From: Actinomycetota bacterium | Lineage (GTDB): Bacteria > Actinomycetota > Thermoleophilia > Gaiellales > Gaiellaceae | Direction: 5' to 3' | Assembly (NCBI GenBank): GCA_016870235.1 | Contig: VGCB01000091.1 | Location: 1-8,270 of the forward strand | DNA length: 8,270 nucleotides | Shown here: positions 5,559 through 8,270 of the stretch, one piece after another | Numbering within the stretch: position 1 is the first letter of the stretch | Layout of the letters: every line of letters begins with the position of its first letter | The notes under the pieces: generated by a model | What the model saw: only the letters and a program-made list of their open reading frames with translations | The model's database searches: none | What the model was told of the DNA's origin: nothing | Translations under genes and position numbers: made by a program

Positions 5559-5744
5559 CGCGAATCCGCCGCGTCGCGACGCAGGTCACGACCCGGCGGC
5601 CCCGACCCCCGGCGTCGGCTCTTCGAGTCGAGACCCACAGACGGCGCTACGTCATGTCGAGAGCGGCCGAGCCGTCGATGCAGGTCGTGCTGTTCTCCGG
5701 CACGTCGTCCGCGAGTGCGTTCGGGTCGGGTGCGTTCTCTGTCG

Positions 5745-5777
5745 CGACACGACCGGCGCCGGCACGCAGACGTGTCG
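5745..5777. promoter_or_regulatory. Inverted repeat upstream of the EamA gene, candidate operator or hairpin
   Basis: The arms CGACACG (5745-5751) and CGTGTCG (5771-5777) are perfect complements separated by 19 nt that contain the palindrome CCGGCGCCGG (5753-5762). It lies about 58-90 bp before the GTG start, where a regulator could bind. No known operator is recognised. Confidence 0.25.
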
Positions 5778-5822
5778 TTCAGCCCACCGCGTGGTGTGCG
5801 TGCAGCGGCGTCGGCGGCGCTT

Positions 5823-5828
5823 CATACT
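5823..5828 (+). promoter_or_regulatory. Possible -10 element for a leaderless EamA-gene transcript
   Basis: CATACT ends 6 nt before the GTG at 5835, keeping the key A2 and T6 of a -10 hexamer. It supports that GTG as both transcription and translation start. No clear -35 is seen. Confidence 0.35.
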
Positions 5829-5834
5829 CCTTCG

Positions 5835-6257
5835 GTGGCCTGGGTCGTGCCTACGGTCGTCTACGTGCTGCTCGTGGGCGTGTTCGGGATCGCGGTCAAG
5901 TACGGGCTGCGGCAGGTCACGTGGCAGGGGCTCCTGGCGTTGACGACGCTGGCATACCTGTTCGTGTTCGTCGCCGTCGCCGCATTCGGCTTCCGGTTCC
6001 GCTCCGACGACGCGAACGGGAACCCGCCTCTCGACTGGCCGCTCGCCGCCCTGTCGGCTCTGATCGCCCCGGTGGGGCTCGTCCTCTTCTTCTTCGCAAT
6101 CTCGCGGGGACCCGTGACCAAGATCGTGCCGATCACCTCGGTGTACCCGCTCGTCGCCGTCCTCGTCGGCGCCCTCGTCCTCTCCGAGAAGGTCGGCTGG
6201 CACGCGGGCGTCGGCGTCGTCCTGATCGTGGGCGGCGTGATCCTGCTCGGCCTCTGA
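5835..6257 (+). CDS. Single-domain EamA-family (drug/metabolite transporter superfamily) membrane protein
   Basis: The predicted 140-residue protein has five hydrophobic segments at about residues 3-22, 32-53, 68-90, 97-116 and 121-140. The C-terminal half has the EamA signature: PITSVYPLVAVLVGALVLSEKV followed by a Gly-rich last helix (GVGVVLIVGGVILLGL). One EamA unit of about 140 residues matches the COG2510-type half-size proteins, which are thought to pair into a ten-helix transporter like ordinary two-unit EamA proteins. The substrate is unknown. The start is GTG 5835: it places the first helix at the N-terminus and follows a -10-like CATACT by 6 nt, with no Shine-Dalgarno. A longer reading from GTG 5715 would add 40 basic, non-hydrophobic residues. 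The gene ends 24 bp before the convergent znuB stop. Confidence 0.85.
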   Translation: MAWVVPTVVYVLLVGVFGIAVKYGLRQVTWQGLLALTTLAYLFVFVAVAAFGFRFRSDDANGNPPLDWPLAALSALIAPVGLVLFFFAISRGPVTKIVPITSVYPLVAVLVGALVLSEKVGWHAGVGVVLIVGGVILLGL

Positions 6258-6281
6258 GCGGCCCGCCACGCCAGGTCGCCG

Positions 6282-7085
6282 TCACACCGCCCGCGGGCGG
6301 AAGGAGCTCCCCACCGCTGCCGCGACGAACGCGCCGGCGGCGACGAGCACGATCGTCCCGCCGGGCGGCAGGTCGCCGTAGTACGAGAGCGTCAGGCCGG
6401 CGACGACGGAGAGGAGACCGATCGCCATCGCGAGCGCGAGCGTCGAGCGCAGGCTCCAGGCGATCCGGCTCGCGGCGATCACGGGCAGCACCATCAGCGC
6501 CGCGATCAGCAGGATCCCCACGACCCGCATCGAGAGCGCGACCGTGAGCGCCGCGAGCACCGCGGTCACGAGGTTCATGAGGTCGACGCGGACACCCGCG
6601 ACCCGGCTGCCCTCCGGGTCGATCACGCTCGCGACGAGCCCGCGGTAGAGCACGCCGACGAGCGCGAGCGCGGCGAGGCCGAACCCGAGCACGGTCCAGA
6701 GATCCTCCCGGGTGACCGTGAGGATCGAGCCGAACAGGTACTGGAAGAGGTTGACGTTCAGCGCCCCCGCACTCGCGACGAGCACGACGCCGAGCGCGAT
6801 CCCGACGTAGAAGACGACGGCCAGCGCCTGATCGCCCGCAGCCCCCGCGCGCGACCGCAGGAGCTCGATCGCGACGGCACCGACGACCGCGAACACGAGA
6901 GCCGTCGCAACCGGCGAGACGTCGAGGAGGTAGCCGGCGGCGACGCCCGCGAAGGCGACGTGCCCGATGCCGTCGCCGATCAACGACTGCCGGCGCTCGA
7001 CGAGGAAGAAGCCGACCGCCGGCGCGAGCAGCCCGACGACGATCCCGACGCCAAACGCAAGGCGCATGAACTCGAGCTCGAGCAT
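6282..7085 (-). CDS. znuB: Zinc/manganese-type ABC transporter permease (ABC-3 family), ZnuB-like
   Basis: This 267-residue integral membrane protein is the permease of a metal-uptake ABC transporter. Family marks are visible: an N-terminal FMRLAFGVGIVVGLLAPAVG helix region, the SLIGDGIGHVAFAGVAAGYLL block (about 35-55, counterpart of the family's S-L-x-G-D-x-x-x-H), MRVVGILLIAALMVLPVIAA, which includes the cytoplasmic coupling region, and a C-terminal YYGDLPPGGTIVLVAAGAF segment. Seven to nine hydrophobic stretches are seen. The ATG at 7085 shares its A with the znuC stop (TGATG), so the two are translationally coupled and no separate Shine-Dalgarno is needed. Sequence alone does not separate zinc from manganese permeases; the zinc call rests on the His-rich tail of the partner ATPase. 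Confidence 0.92.
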   Translation of the reverse strand: MLELEFMRLAFGVGIVVGLLAPAVGFFLVERRQSLIGDGIGHVAFAGVAAGYLLDVSPVATALVFAVVGAVAIELLRSRAGAAGDQALAVVFYVGIALGVVLVASAGALNVNLFQYLFGSILTVTREDLWTVLGFGLAALALVGVLYRGLVASVIDPEGSRVAGVRVDLMNLVTAVLAALTVALSMRVVGILLIAALMVLPVIAASRIAWSLRSTLALAMAIGLLSVVAGLTLSYYGDLPPGGTIVLVAAGAFVAAAVGSSFRPRAV

Positions 7086-7837
7086 CAGTGGTGGTGCCGC
7101 GCGTGATGATGCGAGTGATCGTGCGAGGGGTCGTGCCAGCGGCCGGGAAGGTCGCCCGGCGGGCCGTCGAACTCGATCCGGCCGCGGACGAGGACGAGCC
7201 GCTCGACCACGTGCTCCACCGCCCCGAACTCGTGCGACACGTAGAGGACGGTGACACCGAGCTCGCGGCGGAGCTCGTCGAGCAGCTCGCCGAGGGACTC
7301 CTGCGAGGCCGCGTCCACTCCGGTCGTGGGCTCGTCGAGCGCGAGGAGCGTCGGCTCGCCCGCGAGCGCCTTCGCGATCAGCGCGCGCTGCTGCATGCCG
7401 CCCGAGAGCATCCGGAAGGGGTCGCCGGCACGGTCGGCGAGCCCGACCCTCCCGATCGCCGAGTCGACGACGACGCGGTCGCGCTTCGTCAGCGGCCCCA
7501 GCATCCCGCGGACGCCGAGCCGGCCGACGGAGACGACCTCGCGCACCGTGGCCGGGGCGTCGCCGCCGATCTGGGCCCGTTGCGGCAGGTAGCCGATGCG
7601 CCGCCCGGAGTCACGGCGCCCCGGTGCCTCGCCGAAGACGCGGACGACTCCGGCCGCAGGCTGCTCGAGCCCGACGAGCAGGCGGAGCAGCGTCGTCTTG
7701 CCGCCGCCGTTCGGCCCCGCGATCGCCACGAACTCGCCCGGCTCGACGCGAAGCGACACGTCCCGGAGGACGGCAGGGCCGTGCGCATATGCGAAGGAGA
7801 CGCCCACGATCTCGACCGCGGCCGCCGCTACGTGCAA
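7085..7837 (-). CDS. znuC: Metal ABC transporter ATP-binding protein ZnuC-like, with His-rich C-terminal tail
   Basis: This 250-residue ATPase energises the ZnuB permease. Motifs, numbered from the TTG start: Walker A GPNGGGKTT (41-49), Q-loop Gln86 in YLPQ, signature LSGGMQQ (144-150), Walker B LLALDEP (Asp168, Glu169) and H-loop His202 in YVSHEF. After the conserved end comes a 16-residue tail (235-250) with nine histidines, pointing to zinc binding or metal sensing on the cytoplasmic side. The TTG at 7837 is preceded by GGAAGG with 7-nt spacing and overlaps the end of znuA by 10 nt. A GTG at 7807 is an alternative that would shorten the protein by ten residues but still keep the first strand. 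It lies between znuA and znuB in one operon, as is usual for these transporters. Confidence 0.93.
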   Translation of the reverse strand: MHVAAAAVEIVGVSFAYAHGPAVLRDVSLRVEPGEFVAIAGPNGGGKTTLLRLLVGLEQPAAGVVRVFGEAPGRRDSGRRIGYLPQRAQIGGDAPATVREVVSVGRLGVRGMLGPLTKRDRVVVDSAIGRVGLADRAGDPFRMLSGGMQQRALIAKALAGEPTLLALDEPTTGVDAASQESLGELLDELRRELGVTVLYVSHEFGAVEHVVERLVLVRGRIEFDGPPGDLPGRWHDPSHDHSHHHARHHH

Positions 7838-8270
7838 GCAAGCGCCTTCCGGAGGGCTGCCAGATTCTCGCGCATGACCGAAAAGTAGTCTGCCCCCGCG
7901 GACGCTGCATCGGGCGACAGGCCCTCCAGCGGATCGAGCGTCGCGGTCTCGGCGCCCGTCTCGCGCGCGACCGTCGCCGCGAGATCCGACGGCACGAGCG
8001 TCTCGAAGAAGACCGTCGTCGACCGCGTCTCCTCGACCTCCTCCACGAGGGCCGCCAACGCCTTCGGGGTCGGCTCCGCCTCGGGGCTCAGCCCGGCGAG
8101 CGAGATCTGCTTCAGGTCGTAGCGAGAGGCGAGATAGCGGAACGCAGCGTGGCTCGTCACGAAGGTCCGCCGCTCGCAGTCGCGGAGCCCGGCGGCGAGC
8201 TCCTCGTCGAGCTCCTCGAGCCGCCCGGCGAGCTCCTCCGCGGCCTCCGGACGGTCGAGCGCCGTCCCGA
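7828..8270 (-). CDS. znuA: Metal ABC transporter substrate-binding protein ZnuA-like, C-terminal part (5' end outside window)
   Basis: The frame is open to the window edge, so about the last 146 residues are seen and the signal peptide and first metal ligands are missing. The fragment has the cluster A-I solute-binding-protein pattern RTFVTSHAAFRYLASRYDLKQ, whose His (codon 8151-8149) corresponds to the third metal-binding His (E. coli ZnuA His207, from memory). GLSPEAEPTP, a VFFETLVPSDLAATVARETG segment and LDPLEGL follow. An upstream Glu/Leu-rich helix (LEELDEELAAGL) is the long linker-side helix. No His-rich loop occurs in the visible part; in ZnuA proteins it would lie further upstream. 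The mature protein would be extracytoplasmic and membrane-tethered, delivering metal to ZnuB. It is the first visible gene of the znuACB operon; any Zur-type operator would lie outside the window. Confidence 0.93.
   Translation of the reverse strand, partial: GTALDRPEAAEELAGRLEELDEELAAGLRDCERRTFVTSHAAFRYLASRYDLKQISLAGLSPEAEPTPKALAALVEEVEETRSTTVFFETLVPSDLAATVARETGAETATLDPLEGLSPDAASAGADYFSVMRENLAALRKALACT

Larger units (their letters stand above)
5559..5834 (+). other. Intergenic stretch between tdk and the EamA gene
   Basis: No convincing gene: the frames crossing it read as Arg/Ser-rich text without family resemblance, and the in-frame upstream extension of the EamA gene (from GTG 5715) looks non-coding. 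Visible structure includes a 12-nt palindrome GCGTCGCGACGC (5571-5582), a small CCGAC/GTCGG stem (5602-5606 with 5614-5618), a GGTGCGTTC-like direct repeat (about 5715-5737) and an inverted repeat at 5745-5777 described separately. Confidence 0.5.

Noticed and set aside
6287..6300. 14-nt perfect palindrome CCGCCCGCGGGCGG near the znuB end
   Set aside because: It lies in codons for Arg-Pro-Arg-Ala, has no loop space for a hairpin and is likely in GC-rich coding DNA.
6133..7257. 374-codon minus-strand open frame overlapping znuB and znuC in another frame
   Set aside because: Arg-rich low-complexity text; the true frames carry ABC-transporter motifs.
8197..8240. Repeated GAGCTCCTCG units at the right edge, considered as a DNA repeat
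   Set aside because: They encode the Leu-Glu-Glu pattern of a long helix in ZnuA, so protein constraint explains them.
1..8270. CRISPR array, tRNA/rRNA, insertion sequence, prophage or defence system
   Set aside because: No regularly spaced repeats, no transposase or integrase motifs, no tRNA-like folds noticed; all sizable genes fit known housekeeping or transport families.

Overview
The window looks like chromosomal core-genome DNA from a high-GC actinobacterium (roughly 70 % G+C by eye, G/C-rich third codon positions, frequent GTG and TTG starts). Three things point to Actinobacteriota: a CarD-type RNA-polymerase regulator directly upstream of ispD and ispF, an actinobacterial-style MutY, and -10-like hexamers placed for leaderless transcripts. 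The gene order resembles the Mycobacterium tuberculosis carD-ispD-ispF region, which has radA and mutY nearby (recalled from memory). A deep lineage such as Thermoleophilia (Gaiellales or Solirubrobacterales) is a plausible but unproven source.

Layout. Positions 1-432 (+) hold the 3' end of mutY, convergent with a long minus-strand block. In transcription order that block is radA (4844-3384), carD (3020-2484), ispD (about 2322-1606), a HAD-family hydrolase gene (1562-939) and ispF (942-445). radA diverges at about 4850 from a plus-strand pair, tdk (4944-5558) and a one-domain EamA membrane protein (5835-6257). The EamA gene converges on a minus-strand metal-uptake operon, znuA-znuC-znuB (from beyond 8270 down to 6282). 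The znuA start lies outside the window.

Functions. MutY and RadA serve DNA repair. IspD and IspF catalyse two non-consecutive steps of the MEP isoprenoid pathway. CarD tunes transcription initiation. Tdk salvages thymidine. The znuACB operon imports a divalent metal, probably zinc given the His-rich tail on its ATPase. The HAD gene is stitched between ispD and ispF and overlaps ispF by a GTGA junction, so the two are probably translationally coupled.

Regulatory structure. The most notable signals are a perfect 17-bp hairpin between carD and ispD (2380-2422), a nested inverted repeat covering the start region of the HAD gene (1554-1602), a good promoter and Shine-Dalgarno for carD with a TTG start, and -10-like hexamers exactly 6 nt upstream of radA and the EamA gene. 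I found no mobile element, CRISPR array, tRNA, rRNA or phage signature, and no convincing new multi-gene system. The items most worth a second look are the HAD protein with unusual catalytic motifs in the isoprenoid operon and the two structured junctions beside it.
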